A stretch of DNA of 64,000 nt. Origin: Streptomyces sp. RerS4 (GTDB lineage: Bacteria; Actinomycetota; Actinomycetes; Streptomycetales; Streptomycetaceae). The notes under the pieces were generated by a model that saw nothing but the letters and a program-made list of their open reading frames with translations, had not been told where the DNA came from and ran no database searches. The first letter of the stretch is position 1; each line of letters opens with the position of its first letter. The stretch covers positions 6,434,501 through 6,498,500 of the forward strand of contig NZ_CP097322.1 in assembly GCF_023515955.1 (NCBI RefSeq), written 5' to 3'. The translations under genes were made by a program, and so were the position numbers. This document shows, one piece after another, positions 7,202 through 16,949 of the stretch.

Positions 7202-9247
7202 GTGCCGAGCACCGTATCGCTGCCGGATGACTGGCCCGCGCATCCGGACCGGTCGCTGTCGCTGAACCGGATGGGCAGTTTCGACTGGGACCTGGTCACC
7301 GGGCTCATGCACATGGACGCGGCCGCCCTCGACGTGTTCGACACGACCCCGGACGCGTACGACGGACGGCCCGAGTCGCTGAGCCCGCGCGTGCCGCCGG
7401 CCGAGTCCACCCGGCTCGATGCCCTCGTCTCCAGCGCCCTCAAGAGCGGAGTCGACAGCTACGGCGCCTACTTCCGCATCCGCTGCCACGACGGCCGGCT
7501 GCGCTGGACCCACACCCAGGGCCGCGTCCTGCGCGAGGCGGACGGGCGCCCGTACCGGATCATCGGCATCGTCCGGGACGCGACGGAGGAGCTCGGCCAC
7601 TCCGCCGAACGCCTCGGCCTCGACGAGGAACGGCGCCGCCAGACCTCCGTGGTCGAGAGCACCACGGCGGCCCTCGCGCACGCCCGCACCGTCAAGGACG
7701 TCATCGACGTCATCGGCGACGCCCACGGACTGGAGCGCCTCGGCTCCATGGGCATGGTCATGGGCCTCGTCGAGGCGGGCCGCATCCACCTGGTCGCCGA
7801 AGGCCCCGCCGACAGCTTCGTCCCCGGCACCCGCTACACGCGCATCGACGAGCAGTACCCGATGAGCGAGGTCGTCCGCTCCCTCCAGCCCCGCTTCCTC
7901 GACTCCGCCGAGGAGTTCGCCGCGAACTATCCCGCGCTGTGGTCGAAGATCTCCTCCATGCGGATCTCGGCCGCCGCCTACCTGCCGCTCATCGCCCAGG
8001 CCCGCCCCATCGGCGCCATCGGCCTGCTCTACCAGGACAAGGACGGCTTCACGCAGGAGGAACGCAACCTCCTGGTCGCCCTCGGCAGCAGCATCGCGCA
8101 GAGCCTGCAACGGGCCATGCTGCTGGAACAGGAGCACGACCTGGCCGAAGGGCTCCAACAGGCGATGCTGCCCCGCCGGCTCCCGGACGTCCCCGGCGGC
8201 CGGATCGCCGTCCGCTACCGCTCCGCGCGCATGGGCCGCGACATCGGCGGGGACTGGTACGACGTCATCCCGCTGCCCGGCGGCAAGATCGGCGCCGTCA
8301 TCGGCGACGTCCAGGGCCACGACACGCACGCCGCCGCCGTGATGGGCCAGCTGCGCATCGTGCTGCGCGCGTACGCCACCGAGGGGCACTCGCCCGCCAC
8401 GGTGATGGCCCGCGCCTCCGTCTTCCTCCACGAACTCGACACCGACCGCTTCGCGACCTGCACCTACGCGGAGGCCGACCTCGCGACCGGAGTCCTCCAA
8501 CTGGTCCGCGCCGGCCACATCGACCCGCTGCTGCGCACCCGCGACGGGGACTGCCGGAGGCTGCCGGTGGAGGGCGGGATGCCGCTGGGGCTGTCGGCGG
8601 AGTTCGGCCGGCTGGAGTATCCGGTGGCCACGGTGGAACTGGATCCGGGGGAAACGCTCCTGCTGTGCACCGACGGCCTGGTGGAACAGCCCGGCGCGGA
8701 CCTCGACGACGGCGTCCGACTGCTGACGGAACTGGTGCGCGGCGGACCGGACGACCTCCAGGTGCTCGCCGACCGCCTGTGCGAGGTCGTCGACGAACGG
8801 GGCGGCGACGACGACATGGCCCTGCTGTTGCTGCGCCGCCAGGGCGAGGAGACCCCGCGCAGCGGCGGCCGGTTCCGCCGGCACGTGGCCCCGGGCGACC
8901 CCGAGGCGCTCGTCTCGGCCCGCCACATGATCGGCGCCGCGGTCCGCGCGTGGGCCGCGCGCGGTCGGGCCGACGAGATCGAACTGGTCGCCGACGAGCT
9001 GATCGTCAACGCCCTCATGCACACCGACGGCCCGGCCATCGTCACGCTGCGCGTCCTGACGGGTCCGCAGCGCCGGATCCGGGTGGAGGTGGAGGATCGT
9101 TCCAGTGCCCTCCCCCGACGCCGCGAGGCGGGCGATTCGGGGGTCTCCGGCCGCGGCCTGATGCTCGTGGACCGGCTGGCGGACGTCTGGGGCGTGGAAC
9201 CGAGGGGCGGCGGCAAGTGCGTGTGGTGCGAGTTCGCCACGTCCTGA
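7202..9247 (+). CDS. PAS-GAF-SpoIIE (PP2C) phosphatase with C-terminal ATPase domain
   Basis: 681 aa, cytoplasmic. Order: PAS (about 20-140; R-I-R-C-H-D-G-R-L-R-W-T, I-I-G-I-V-R-D-A-T), GAF (about 155-300), SpoIIE/PP2C (about 320-545; R-D-I-G-G-D-W-Y-D-V-I-P, G-D-V-Q-G-H-D, C-T-D-G-L-V-E, G-D-D-D-M-A-L metal-binding aspartates all present), and a HATPase_c/anti-sigma kinase domain (about 560-680; E-L-V-A-D-E-L-I-V-N-A-L, G-R-G-L-M-L-V-D). Such Streptomyces proteins switch anti-anti-sigma partners by dephosphorylation and phosphorylation. GTG chosen on a GGTGGA site; the frame is open upstream, so the start is uncertain. No sigma or anti-sigma gene adjoins. Confidence 0.9.
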   Translation: MPSTVSLPDDWPAHPDRSLSLNRMGSFDWDLVTGLMHMDAAALDVFDTTPDAYDGRPESLSPRVPPAESTRLDALVSSALKSGVDSYGAYFRIRCHDGRLRWTHTQGRVLREADGRPYRIIGIVRDATEELGHSAERLGLDEERRRQTSVVESTTAALAHARTVKDVIDVIGDAHGLERLGSMGMVMGLVEAGRIHLVAEGPADSFVPGTRYTRIDEQYPMSEVVRSLQPRFLDSAEEFAANYPALWSKISSMRISAAAYLPLIAQARPIGAIGLLYQDKDGFTQEERNLLVALGSSIAQSLQRAMLLEQEHDLAEGLQQAMLPRRLPDVPGGRIAVRYRSARMGRDIGGDWYDVIPLPGGKIGAVIGDVQGHDTHAAAVMGQLRIVLRAYATEGHSPATVMARASVFLHELDTDRFATCTYAEADLATGVLQLVRAGHIDPLLRTRDGDCRRLPVEGGMPLGLSAEFGRLEYPVATVELDPGETLLLCTDGLVEQPGADLDDGVRLLTELVRGGPDDLQVLADRLCEVVDERGGDDDMALLLLRRQGEETPRSGGRFRRHVAPGDPEALVSARHMIGAAVRAWAARGRADEIELVADELIVNALMHTDGPAIVTLRVLTGPQRRIRVEVEDRSSALPRRREAGDSGVSGRGLMLVDRLADVWGVEPRGGGKCVWCEFATS

Positions 9248-9313
9248 CCACGTGACCCGCGCGGTGGGCCGGGCCGGCTCGCGTTTCCCGGAGCGCGGCG
9301 GCAGGCTGGGAGG

Positions 9314-10174
9314 ATGCCCGAGCTGCCGGAGGTCGAGGCCCTGCGGGAGTTCCTCGACGAACACCTCGCCGGGCGGGTGGTCGAACGCGTCCTCCCGCTC
9401 GCGGTCAGCGTGCTCAAGACCTACGATCCCCCGCTCACCGCCCTCGAAGGCGGCCGGGCCGGCCCCGTCGCCCGCCACGGCAAGTTCCTCGCCATGGGCG
9501 TCGGCGAGCTGTACCTCGTCACGCACCTGGCCCGCGCCGGCTGGCTGCGCTGGCAGGAGACCCTGCCCGACCGGCCGCCCCGACCGGGCAAGGGCCCGCT
9601 CGCGCTGCGCCTCGCCCTGGAGGGCGGCGGCGGCTTCGACCTGACCGAGGCGGGCACCCAGAAGCGCCTTGCGGTGTACGTCGTACGCGACCCGCAGGAG
9701 GTCCCCGGGATCGCCCGCCTCGGCCCCGATCCGCTCGCCGACGACTTCCGACGGGACGACCTCGCGGCGCTGCTGGCCGGGGAGCGCCGGCAGATCAAGG
9801 GGATGCTGCGCGACCAGGGCGTGTTGGCCGGCATCGGCAACGCCTACAGCGACGAGATCCTCCACCGGGCGAAGGTCTCGCCGTTCAAACCGGCCGCCTC
9901 CTTCGACGAGGAGCAGGTCACGCACCTGTACGAGGCGATGCACGACACGCTGCGCACGGCCGTCGAACGGGCCCGGGGGCTGGCCGCCGGCGAGCTGAAG
10001 GCCGAGAAGAAGAGCGGGCTGCGGGTACACGGCCGGGACGGGGAGCCGTGCCCGGTGTGCGGGGACACCATCCGCTCGGTGTCCTTCGCCGATTCCTCGC
10101 TCCAGTACTGCCCCACCTGCCAGACCGGCGGAAAGCCCCTGGCGGACCGCAGGCTCTCCCGTCTCCTCAAGTAG
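9314..10174 (+). CDS. Fpg/Nei family DNA glycosylase
   Basis: 286 aa. The N-terminus M-P-E-L-P-E-V-E is the hallmark: Pro2 is the nucleophile and Glu3 the acid of formamidopyrimidine/endonuclease VIII glycosylases. The helix-two-turn-helix region holds G-V-L-A-G-I-G-N-A-Y-S-D-E-I-L (about 172-186), and the C-terminus has a zinc finger C-P-V-C ... Y-C-P-T-C. It excises oxidised bases and nicks at the abasic site. Whether it prefers 8-oxoguanine or oxidised pyrimidines cannot be told; it resembles actinobacterial Nei-like forms. 66 bp after the phosphatase. Confidence 0.93.
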   Translation: MPELPEVEALREFLDEHLAGRVVERVLPLAVSVLKTYDPPLTALEGGRAGPVARHGKFLAMGVGELYLVTHLARAGWLRWQETLPDRPPRPGKGPLALRLALEGGGGFDLTEAGTQKRLAVYVVRDPQEVPGIARLGPDPLADDFRRDDLAALLAGERRQIKGMLRDQGVLAGIGNAYSDEILHRAKVSPFKPAASFDEEQVTHLYEAMHDTLRTAVERARGLAAGELKAEKKSGLRVHGRDGEPCPVCGDTIRSVSFADSSLQYCPTCQTGGKPLADRRLSRLLK

Positions 10175-10202
10175 CGGGACACCGCTTAGACTCCGCTGCA
10201 CC

Positions 10203-10607
10203 ATGGCCGAGGAGCAGCAGCCGTCGCAGCCCCGGCGGGAGATCGTCACCGGGGTGCCCCGGGGTGCCCGCCGCCGGCCGCCCGCGCACACGCCGGCCCG
10301 CTCGGAGATCTCCGAGCAGACCACGCTCGGGGCGACCTACGTGCGCGCCCTGATGCGTACGCAGCTGCGGTCCGCGCTGGCCGCGTTGGCGGGCCTGGCG
10401 GCGCTCATGGGGTTGTTGCCGCTGGCGTTCCTGCTGCCCCGTTCGGCCTCCGGCGCCCTGGTGTGGGTGGCGCTCGGGCTGGTCGTGTACCCGGTGATGT
10501 GGCTCGTCGCCCGCTGGTACGTGACGCGGGCGGAGCGCAACGAGGCCGATTTCACCGGTCTGGTGACCGACCCGAGCGATCCGCCGGGCCCGCCCACCCC
10601 GACCTAG
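10203..10607 (+). CDS. Small membrane protein, two predicted helices
   Basis: 134 aa. A basic, proline-rich cytoplasmic N-terminus (residues 1-55) is followed by two hydrophobic helices (about 58-80 and 85-105), then R-W-Y-V-T-R-A-E-R-N-E and a short polar tail. This layout resembles small DUF485-like partners of sodium/solute symporters, but no symporter is next to it, so the function is open. Its TAG stop overlaps the TAG of the convergent gene through the shared palindrome CTAG. Confidence 0.75.
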   Translation: MAEEQQPSQPRREIVTGVPRGARRRPPAHTPARSEISEQTTLGATYVRALMRTQLRSALAALAGLAALMGLLPLAFLLPRSASGALVWVALGLVVYPVMWLVARWYVTRAERNEADFTGLVTDPSDPPGPPTPT

Positions 10608-11119
10608 AACAGGTGCATCGCCAGGTGGCCCAGCGGCAGTCCGAGCTGCCAGGCGGGTGTCCAGACGCGCGCGTTCTCGTCCAGGCCGGGCGGGGTGTCC
10701 GCGGGGCCGGGCCGGCCCGGGTCGAGGTTGGTGGCGAACAACTCGGTGCGGTCCAGCCAGCGCCAGGCCGCCCGCGCCAGTTCGAGGTCCGGGTCCTCGC
10801 CCCGGCCGCGCTCGCGGGCCTCCTCGCCCAGGGCGAGGAAGCGGGTGTGGACCCAGTCGCGCCAGGGGTGCCCGTACGCCGTCAGGGACAGCCACTCGTC
10901 GAGCTGCGAGACCACCCGGATCCCGGAGAGTTCACCCGCCGCGTCCGAGAGGTAGATCGTCAGCGCGAGCGTGTCGCGCCCGGCCCGGAACTCCAGCGTG
11001 CCGGCCGGGATCAGCCGGCCCGTGCGCAGCAGCTCGTCCGCGATGTACTCCGCGTAGAGCCATGCCATGGGCACGGCAAGTCCACCGTCGCTGGTGCCGT
11101 TCATACCCTCGGGCTGCAC
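10604..11119 (-). CDS. Conserved hypothetical protein
   Basis: About 171 aa from the GTG at 11119, which has AGAAGG eight nt upstream; an ATG at 11104 and a GTG at 11173 are in frame but have poorer ribosome sites. The sequence is soluble, with segments P-M-A-W-L-Y-A-E-Y-I-A-D-E-L-L, G-T-L-E-F-R-A-G-R-D-T-L-A-L and V-V-S-Q-L-D-E-W-L-S-L. No catalytic motif is apparent and I do not recognise the family. Convergent with the preceding membrane-protein gene. Confidence 0.75.
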   Translation of the reverse strand: MQPEGMNGTSDGGLAVPMAWLYAEYIADELLRTGRLIPAGTLEFRAGRDTLALTIYLSDAAGELSGIRVVSQLDEWLSLTAYGHPWRDWVHTRFLALGEEARERGRGEDPDLELARAAWRWLDRTELFATNLDPGRPGPADTPPGLDENARVWTPAWQLGLPLGHLAMHLF

Positions 11120-11341
11120 CGCTGCCACCTTCTCCCGCGTGTCGAGCTTCCCGTCGTCACCCCGAGCCTTCACCGAACGGCTCGCGGAGCGGGGGATGTT
11201 TACTCAAGTTGAACGGTCCGATGCCTATATCGGTGCGGTATGTGTCCGATTCATGCGCATCGAAGACGTTCCTTGAGTGCTCCTCCAGCGGTTCCGGAGC
11301 GGGCCGCGACGCTCGTGGCGGCGCCGCGCGTCGCCCGTGGC

Positions 11342-11875
11342 TCAGGCGCCGAGCCCGTACCCCTGGAGGCCCTTCCGCAGGGCGCGCAGGGCGTAGTACG
11401 TACGGGATTTGACCGTACCGGTCGGGATGCCGAGCTCCGCCGCCGCCTCGGCCACCGAGCGGTCCTGGAAGTAGACCTGTACGAGCACGTCCCGGTGCTC
11501 GCGGCCCAGGCTGCCCATGGCCCGCCGGACGTCGATCGCGGTGACCGAGCCCGCCACCGCGTCCTGCGGCGCCGGCGCCTGCTCCAGCCCGTCCGGGTCG
11601 ACCTCCTGGGGGCGCGAGAGGCGGGCCCGGCGGGCATCGATAGCGAGCCGGCGGGCGACGGTGAACAGCCAGGGCCGCATCGACTCGTGTCCGCTCGACA
11701 GCACCTCGGGGTGCTGCCAGAGCCGTAGGAGGGTCTCCTGCAGGAGATCCTCCGCACGCTGTGCGTCGCCCGCCGTGAGGCCGAGCAGGAAACCGAACAG
11801 GGCTCGCCCGTGCTCACGCTGGAGATCGGCGAGGGCCTCCGGTTCCGTGCGCTGGAGTGTGGGGGAGAGCGGCAC
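11342..11875 (-). CDS. ECF-type RNA polymerase sigma factor
   Basis: 177 aa. The GTG has GGAAGGAG six nt upstream. Region 2 is clear: A-E-D-L-L-Q-E-T-L-L-R-L-W-Q-H (about 44-58) with R-P-W-L-F-T-V-A-R-R-L-A-I-D-A-R-R-A-R after it; region 4 holds L-G-R-E-H-R-D-V-L-V-Q-V-Y and the helix-turn-helix V-A-E-A-A-A-E-L-G-I-P-T-G-T-V-K-S-R-T-Y-Y-A-L. It directs polymerase to a small regulon. An anti-sigma gene usually follows such genes, but none is present downstream; it faces a CapA-like lipoprotein gene across about 310 bp. Confidence 0.93.
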   Translation of the reverse strand: MPLSPTLQRTEPEALADLQREHGRALFGFLLGLTAGDAQRAEDLLQETLLRLWQHPEVLSSGHESMRPWLFTVARRLAIDARRARLSRPQEVDPDGLEQAPAPQDAVAGSVTAIDVRRAMGSLGREHRDVLVQVYFQDRSVAEAAAELGIPTGTVKSRTYYALRALRKGLQGYGLGA

Positions 11876-12184
11876 GAGTGGCTCCTTCCGGGGTCCGCTG
11901 GTCTTCCGGGGCCGCTGGGGGCCCGACGCACTTACCCTGACCTGCGCCGAGCCGCCCCGGAACCGTTCGGCGTGGCCGTTGCGCCCAAGCACCCCGGTCG
12001 ACCGGTGGGCGGGCGCGCGGGGCGACGAACGGTCGAACGGCGCGGCGAACGGCCCGCACCCGCCTGCGCCATCGAGGTGAGAGGGGGTGACGCGGCGGTT
12101 TCCGGTCCTTGACGCGGGGTCATCTCTCCTATGGATTTCAGGTGATCCGATAGTCGTAGGAATGTGGAATGGGAGCCGGTAGAG
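11876..12184. other. Divergent intergenic region between sigma factor and capA-like gene
   Basis: About 310 bp, gene-free, with most of its A/T near 12120-12170. TTGACG at 12109-12114 followed 15 bp later by TATGGA is a weak housekeeping-like promoter pair for the rightward gene. I saw no clear ECF-type (GGAAC / CGTC) promoter, so autoregulation by the sigma factor is not shown. Confidence 0.4.
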
Positions 12185-13387
12185 ATGACCACGCGCACCC
12201 GGCACACCCTCGCCCTGCTCTCCGCCGCCCTGCTCTGCGCGACGGCGGCCGGCTGCTCCGCCCGCGGGGACCGGGCGCCGGCCCGGCTCGGCTCCAGCGC
12301 GGCCGGAGCCCCGGCCGCCACCCCCGGCGGCTCGGCGCCCGCCGCGAAGGGCTTCACCCTGGTCGCGAGCGGCGACGTGCTGCCGCACACCTCGGTCATC
12401 AACCGGGCGGCCGCCGACGCGGACGGCGAGGGGTACGACTTCCGCCCCATGTTCTCGAAGGTCAAACCGGTGGTCTCGGCGGCCGACCTGGCCCTGTGCC
12501 ACATGGAGACCATCTACGGCGACGAGGACGGCCCGTTCAGCGGCTACCCCGCCTTCGTCTCCCCGCCCAGCGTCGCCGACGGACTCAGGGACGCCGGCTA
12601 CGACGGCTGCTCCACGGCCTCCAACCACACCCTCGACGACGGCGCGGACGGCATCGACCGCACCCTCGGCCGCTTCGACAAGGTCGGCCTCGGCCACGCC
12701 GGCTCCGCGCGGACCGCCGCCGAGGCGGCCCGTACCACCCTCTACCCGGCCGGTTCGGCCAAGGTCGCCCACCTCGCGTACACCTACGACACCAACGGCT
12801 ACCCGATGCCGGAGGGCCGGCCCTGGGCGGTCAACCTCATGCGGCAGGAGAAGATCCTCGCCGACGCGCGGGCGGCCCGGAAGGCCGGCGCGGACGTGGT
12901 GCTGGTCAGTCTGCACTGGGGCACCGAGTGGCAGACGGAACCGGACGAGACGCAACTCGCACTCGGCCGCGCCCTGACCGCCTCGCGGACCGGCGGCCGC
13001 CCGGACGTCGACATGATCCTCGGCACGCACGCCCACGTCCCGCAGGCCTACGAGAAGGTCAACGGCACCTGGATCGTCTACGGGATGGGCGACCAGGTCG
13101 CGGGCCAGATGTTCAACCACTCCGGCGCCCGGGACATGCGCGGCAACTACGGCTCCCTCGCCCGTTTCACCTTCGCCCCGCCCGCCGCGGCCGGGCAGCG
13201 CTGGCAGGTGACCAAGGCCGAGTTCATCCCGCAGATGATGGACCTCGACGTGGGCCGGGTGATCAACCTCCCCGCGGCCCTGGCGACGGACCCGGACAAC
13301 GCCGCGTACGAGCGCGCCCAGGACGCCGTCTCGGAGGCCGTCCTCAGCCGGGGCGCGGCCAAGGACGGCCTGACGATGGCTCGCTGA
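12185..13387 (+). CDS. CapA family lipoprotein
   Basis: 400 aa. ATG chosen with GGGAG nine nt upstream; an in-frame GTG lies seven codons earlier. A signal ending A-A-G-C marks a lipoprotein. The CapA/PgsA metallophosphatase-like domain follows: L-V-A-S-G-D-V-L-P-H (about 60), A-D-L-A-L-C-H-M-E-T (about 105), S-T-A-S-N-H-T-L-D-D-G (about 145; normally A-N-N-H), V-V-L-V-S-L-H-W-G-T-E (about 240), I-L-G-T-H-A-H-V-P-Q (about 280) and V-Y-G-M-G-D-Q (about 305). These proteins act at the membrane in capsule/poly-gamma-glutamate-type processes; its substrate here is unknown. A strong terminator follows. Confidence 0.9.
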   Translation: MTTRTRHTLALLSAALLCATAAGCSARGDRAPARLGSSAAGAPAATPGGSAPAAKGFTLVASGDVLPHTSVINRAAADADGEGYDFRPMFSKVKPVVSAADLALCHMETIYGDEDGPFSGYPAFVSPPSVADGLRDAGYDGCSTASNHTLDDGADGIDRTLGRFDKVGLGHAGSARTAAEAARTTLYPAGSAKVAHLAYTYDTNGYPMPEGRPWAVNLMRQEKILADARAARKAGADVVLVSLHWGTEWQTEPDETQLALGRALTASRTGGRPDVDMILGTHAHVPQAYEKVNGTWIVYGMGDQVAGQMFNHSGARDMRGNYGSLARFTFAPPAAAGQRWQVTKAEFIPQMMDLDVGRVINLPAALATDPDNAAYERAQDAVSEAVLSRGAAKDGLTMAR

Positions 13388-13400
13388 CCCGCGTGGGGAG

Positions 13401-13456
13401 CCGTACGGGGACCCGGCCGGGCCGCAGCCGCTGCCGGGCCGCGGGTCCCCGTACGG
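13401..13456. terminator. Long hairpin terminator after the capA-like gene
   Basis: A perfect 15-bp inverted repeat, CCGTACGGGGACCCG and its complement, separated by a GC-rich loop of 26 nt, begins 13 bp after the capA-like stop and ends 68 bp before lysX. Confidence 0.88.
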
Positions 13457-13524
13457 CCACAGCGACGCCGTAGGCCATTCGGCTCGGCGCGCGCGTCGGC
13501 GTGGGCCTCCCTACAGTGCGAAGC

Positions 13525-16500
13525 ATGAGTGTCACCGTGGAGGAGGCCCGAGGGACCCGCAACCGGTTCCTGAACCGGGTTCCGGACGCCTTCGGCGCGT
13601 TCTTCGGAGCGCTCGGTCTGCTGTGCGCGCTCCTCGCGCTCTCCCCGACGCTGCGCAGACTGCTGCGACCCGCGGTGCGTTTCCTCGACGCGGTCGTGGT
13701 GCCGGTCAGCGAGAACCTCGCGTACGCCGTCTTCCTCTTCCTGCTGGCCGCGGCCCTCGGCACGCGCAAGAAGATCGCCTGGTGGATCGTCGTCACCTAT
13801 CTGGCCCTGCTGATCCTCGTCGACGTGCTGATCATCGCCGAAGGGGACTTCTGGACCGGCGGCCCCTCGCTGGTCATCGCGGTGGCGGCGCTCGGCGTGC
13901 TCGTCGCCGCCCGCGCGGAGTTCTACGCCGCCTCGCGCCCCGGCGCCGTCTGGCGGGCCATGCTGGTGCTCGGCCTCGGACTGCTCGCGGCGGTCTTCCT
14001 CGGGTGGGGACTCGTCGCGCTGTTCCCCGGCACCCTGACCAAAGGACAATGGCTGGACTGGGCGGCCAAACAGGTCTTCGGCGGACTCTTCTCCGCCCGG
14101 GAGTTCGACGGCCGTCCGCCGCGCCCCCTGTACTTCCTGCTCGGCCTCTTCGGCGCCCTCGCCCTGCTGAACGCCGCCGCCACCCTCTTCCGCTCCCAGC
14201 GGCTGACCGCCGCCCTGCACGGCGACGAAGAGCCCCGCATCCGCGCGCTGCTGGGCGCCTACGGCCGCAACGACTCCCTGGGCTACTTCGCCACCCGCCG
14301 CGACAAGGCCGTCGTCTTCGCCCCCAACGGCAAGGCCGCCGTCACCTACCGCGTCGAGGCCGGCGTCTGCCTGGCCAGCGGCGACCCGGTGGGCGATCCC
14401 GCCGCCTGGACGCCCGCCATCGACGCCTGGCTCGGCGTCGCCCGCCGCCACGGCTGGCAGCCCGCCGTCATGGGCGCCTCCGAGGACGGGGCGACGGCGT
14501 ACGCCCGCTCCGGGTTGAGCGCCCTCCAGCTCGGCGACGAGGCCATCCTGCACGTGGCCCACTTCGACCTCGACGGCCGGGACATGCGCGTCACCCGGCA
14601 GGCCGTCAACCGGGTGCGGCGGGCGGGCGCCACCACCCTCATCCGCCGCCACTCGGCGCTGTCCGAGGACGAGATGCGGACCATCGTCGACCGGGCCGAC
14701 CACTGGCGCGACACCGAGACCGAACGCGGCTTCTCGATGGCCCTGGACCGGCTCGGCGACCCCGCCGACGGGGACTGCCTGCTGGTCGAGGCCTTCGACG
14801 CCGCCGGGGAGCTGATCGCCCTGCTCTCCTTCGTGCCCTGGGGCAAGGACGGCATCTCCCTCGACCTGATGCGCCGCGACCGCGCCGCCCCCAACGGGGT
14901 CATGGAGTTCATGGTCGCCGAACTGTGCGCCGCCGCCCCGGGCCTGGGGGTACGCCGGATCTCCCTCAACTTCGCCGTGTTCCGCTCGGCCTTCGAGGAG
15001 GGCGGCCGGATCGGGGCCGGGCCGGTGCTGAAGCTGTGGCGCAGACTGCTGCTGTTCTTCTCCCGGTGGTGGCAACTGGAGGCCCTCTACCGCTCCAACG
15101 TGAAGTACGGGCCCGAGTGGTACCCACGCTTCCTCTGCTACCAGGACGCCGGCTCGCTCGCCCGGGTCAGCCTCGCCTCCGGCATCGCCGAGGGCTTCGT
15201 CTCCGTCCCCAGCCTGCGCACCCTGTGGGGCAACGGCCACCCCAAGGGGTTGACCGCTCCCGCCAACACCTCCGGGCTGCCCTCCATCGACTCCCTGGGC
15301 CTGGACCTCGTAGGGGAGGACGGCGTCCCCGCCGCGGCGAGCGAACGGCTCCCCGAACAGGTCCGCGTCCGCCACGCCAAACTGGACCGCCTCCGCGCGG
15401 CCGGCGTCGACCCCTACCCCGTCGGCATCCGGCAGCGCACCCACACCGCGGACCGGTTGAAGGCCCTCCACCCCGGCCAACCGCCCGGCCAACCGCCCGG
15501 CACCCGTACCGGCGAGCAGGTCACGCTCGCCGGACGGGTGATGGTCGTACGGGACCTCGGCGGCGTGGTCTTCGCCGTGCTGCGCGACTGGACCGGCGAC
15601 GCCCAGTTGATGTTCACCCGCGACGAGAGCGGCGCCGACGTCCTGGACGCCTTCACCTCCCAGGTCGACTTCGGCGACCACGTGGTGGTGAGCGGCGAGG
15701 TCGGCAGCAGCCGCGCGGGCGAACCGTCGGTCGTCGTCGACTCCTGGCAGCTCGCCGGCAAGTGCCTGCGCCCGCTGCCCGACAAGCGCAAGGGCCTCGC
15801 CGACCCCGAGGCCCGGGTCCGGCGCCGCTACCTCGACCTCGTCGCCAGTCCCGACGCGCGTGACGTCGTACGGGCCCGGTCGAGCGCCGTGCAGGCGCTG
15901 CGGCAGGGCCTGCTCGACCGGGGCTACCTGGAGGTCGAGACACCGATGCTCCAGCAGATCCACGGCGGGGCCAACGCCCGGCCCTTCCGCACCCACATCA
16001 ACGCCTACGACCTCGACCTCTACCTGCGCATCGCCCCCGAGCTGTACCTGAAGCGGCTGTGCGTCGGCGGGATGGAGAAGGTCTTCGAGATGGGCCGCAC
16101 CTTCCGCAACGAGGGCGTCTCCTACAAGCACAACCCCGAGTTCACGATGCTGGAGGCCTACCAGGCCTTCGCCGACTACGACGTCATGCTCGACCTCACG
16201 CGCGAACTCATCCAGGGCGCCGCCACCGCCGCCTTCGGATCGCCCATCGCCCACAAGGCCGGGCCCGACGGGGCCCTCGTCGTCCACGACATCTCCGGGC
16301 CCTGGCCCGTCAAGACGATGTACGGCGCCATCAGCGAGGCCCTCGGGGAGGTCGTCGACGCCGACACCGAGGAGCACGTGCTGCGCCGCCTGTGCGAGCG
16401 CGCGGGCGTCCCGCACCGGCCCGAGGACACGCGGGGTGACGTGGCCCTGGAGATGTACGAGCGGCTCGTCGAGGAACGGACGAAACTCCCCACCTTCTAC

Positions 16501-16842
16501 AAGGACTTCCCGACCGACGTCTCCCCGCTCACCCGACAGCACCGCAAGGACCCGCGGCTGGCCGAACGCTGGGACCTGGTCGCCTTCGGCACCGAACTGG
16601 GCACCGCCTACTCGGAACTGACCGACCCCGTCGAGCAGCGCCGCCGGCTCACCGCCCAGTCGCTGCTGGCGGCGGGCGGGGACCCGGAGGCGATGGAGCT
16701 GGACAACGACTTCCTGGACGCCCTGGAGTACGCGATGCCCCCGACGGGGGGCCTCGGCATCGGCGTCGACCGCCTCGTCATGTTCCTCACGGGTCTGACG
16801 ATCCGCGAGACGCTTCCGTTCCCGCTCGTGCGACGTGGCTGA
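13525..16842 (+). CDS. lysX: Bifunctional lysylphosphatidylglycerol synthetase / lysine--tRNA ligase
   Basis: 1105 aa, the two-domain LysX form known from mycobacteria. Residues 1-230 are membrane helices, about 240-560 form the MprF-type transferase (DUF2156; [30 protein letters not shown]), and about 600-1105 are a class II lysyl-tRNA synthetase with OB-fold (V-T-L-A-G-R-V-M-V), motif 2 ([15 protein letters not shown]) and motif 3 ([12 protein letters not shown]). It charges tRNA-Lys and moves lysine to phosphatidylglycerol, lowering membrane negative charge against cationic peptides. The ATG has only a weak ribosome site. Confidence 0.95.
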   Translation: MSVTVEEARGTRNRFLNRVPDAFGAFFGALGLLCALLALSPTLRRLLRPAVRFLDAVVVPVSENLAYAVFLFLLAAALGTRKKIAWWIVVTYLALLILVDVLIIAEGDFWTGGPSLVIAVAALGVLVAARAEFYAASRPGAVWRAMLVLGLGLLAAVFLGWGLVALFPGTLTKGQWLDWAAKQVFGGLFSAREFDGRPPRPLYFLLGLFGALALLNAAATLFRSQRLTAALHGDEEPRIRALLGAYGRNDSLGYFATRRDKAVVFAPNGKAAVTYRVEAGVCLASGDPVGDPAAWTPAIDAWLGVARRHGWQPAVMGASEDGATAYARSGLSALQLGDEAILHVAHFDLDGRDMRVTRQAVNRVRRAGATTLIRRHSALSEDEMRTIVDRADHWRDTETERGFSMALDRLGDPADGDCLLVEAFDAAGELIALLSFVPWGKDGISLDLMRRDRAAPNGVMEFMVAELCAAAPGLGVRRISLNFAVFRSAFEEGGRIGAGPVLKLWRRLLLFFSRWWQLEALYRSNVKYGPEWYPRFLCYQDAGSLARVSLASGIAEGFVSVPSLRTLWGNGHPKGLTAPANTSGLPSIDSLGLDLVGEDGVPAAASERLPEQVRVRHAKLDRLRAAGVDPYPVGIRQRTHTADRLKALHPGQPPGQPPGTRTGEQVTLAGRVMVVRDLGGVVFAVLRDWTGDAQLMFTRDESGADVLDAFTSQVDFGDHVVVSGEVGSSRAGEPSVVVDSWQLAGKCLRPLPDKRKGLADPEARVRRRYLDLVASPDARDVVRARSSAVQALRQGLLDRGYLEVETPMLQQIHGGANARPFRTHINAYDLDLYLRIAPELYLKRLCVGGMEKVFEMGRTFRNEGVSYKHNPEFTMLEAYQAFADYDVMLDLTRELIQGAATAAFGSPIAHKAGPDGALVVHDISGPWPVKTMYGAISEALGEVVDADTEEHVLRRLCERAGVPHRPEDTRGDVALEMYERLVEERTKLPTFYKDFPTDVSPLTRQHRKDPRLAERWDLVAFGTELGTAYSELTDPVEQRRRLTAQSLLAAGGDPEAMELDNDFLDALEYAMPPTGGLGIGVDRLVMFLTGLTIRETLPFPLVRRG

Positions 16843-16949
16843 ACGTCGTTCGTGAGCGGCGGCGGCGTGGCTGGTCCGTGCGGGTGAGCGGGACGGGGAG
16901 CGTCCGCGCCTCTCGACAACTTCGACGATGTCGTTGATACGTAGTAATA

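Noticed and set aside
9243-9256. CACGTG sites elsewhere (for example 3304, 9247, 16376, 37892, 46009) as members of the operator family
   Set aside because: They lack the flanking A...T and TT of ACACGTGT and have the GC-rich context expected by chance.
6434-10324. Very long antisense open frame (about 1300 codons) opposite the phosphatase and glycosylase genes
   Set aside because: Composition is Ala/Gly/Arg/Val-rich with no family signature; it is the mirror of strongly supported genes in high-GC DNA.
11067-11276. Short rightward open frame overlapping the start of the hypothetical gene at 11119
   Set aside because: No ribosome site, codon use atypical, mostly antisense to a better supported gene.
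13147-16542. Antisense open frame of about 1130 codons opposite lysX
   Set aside because: Shadow of lysX, whose domains and motifs are unambiguous.
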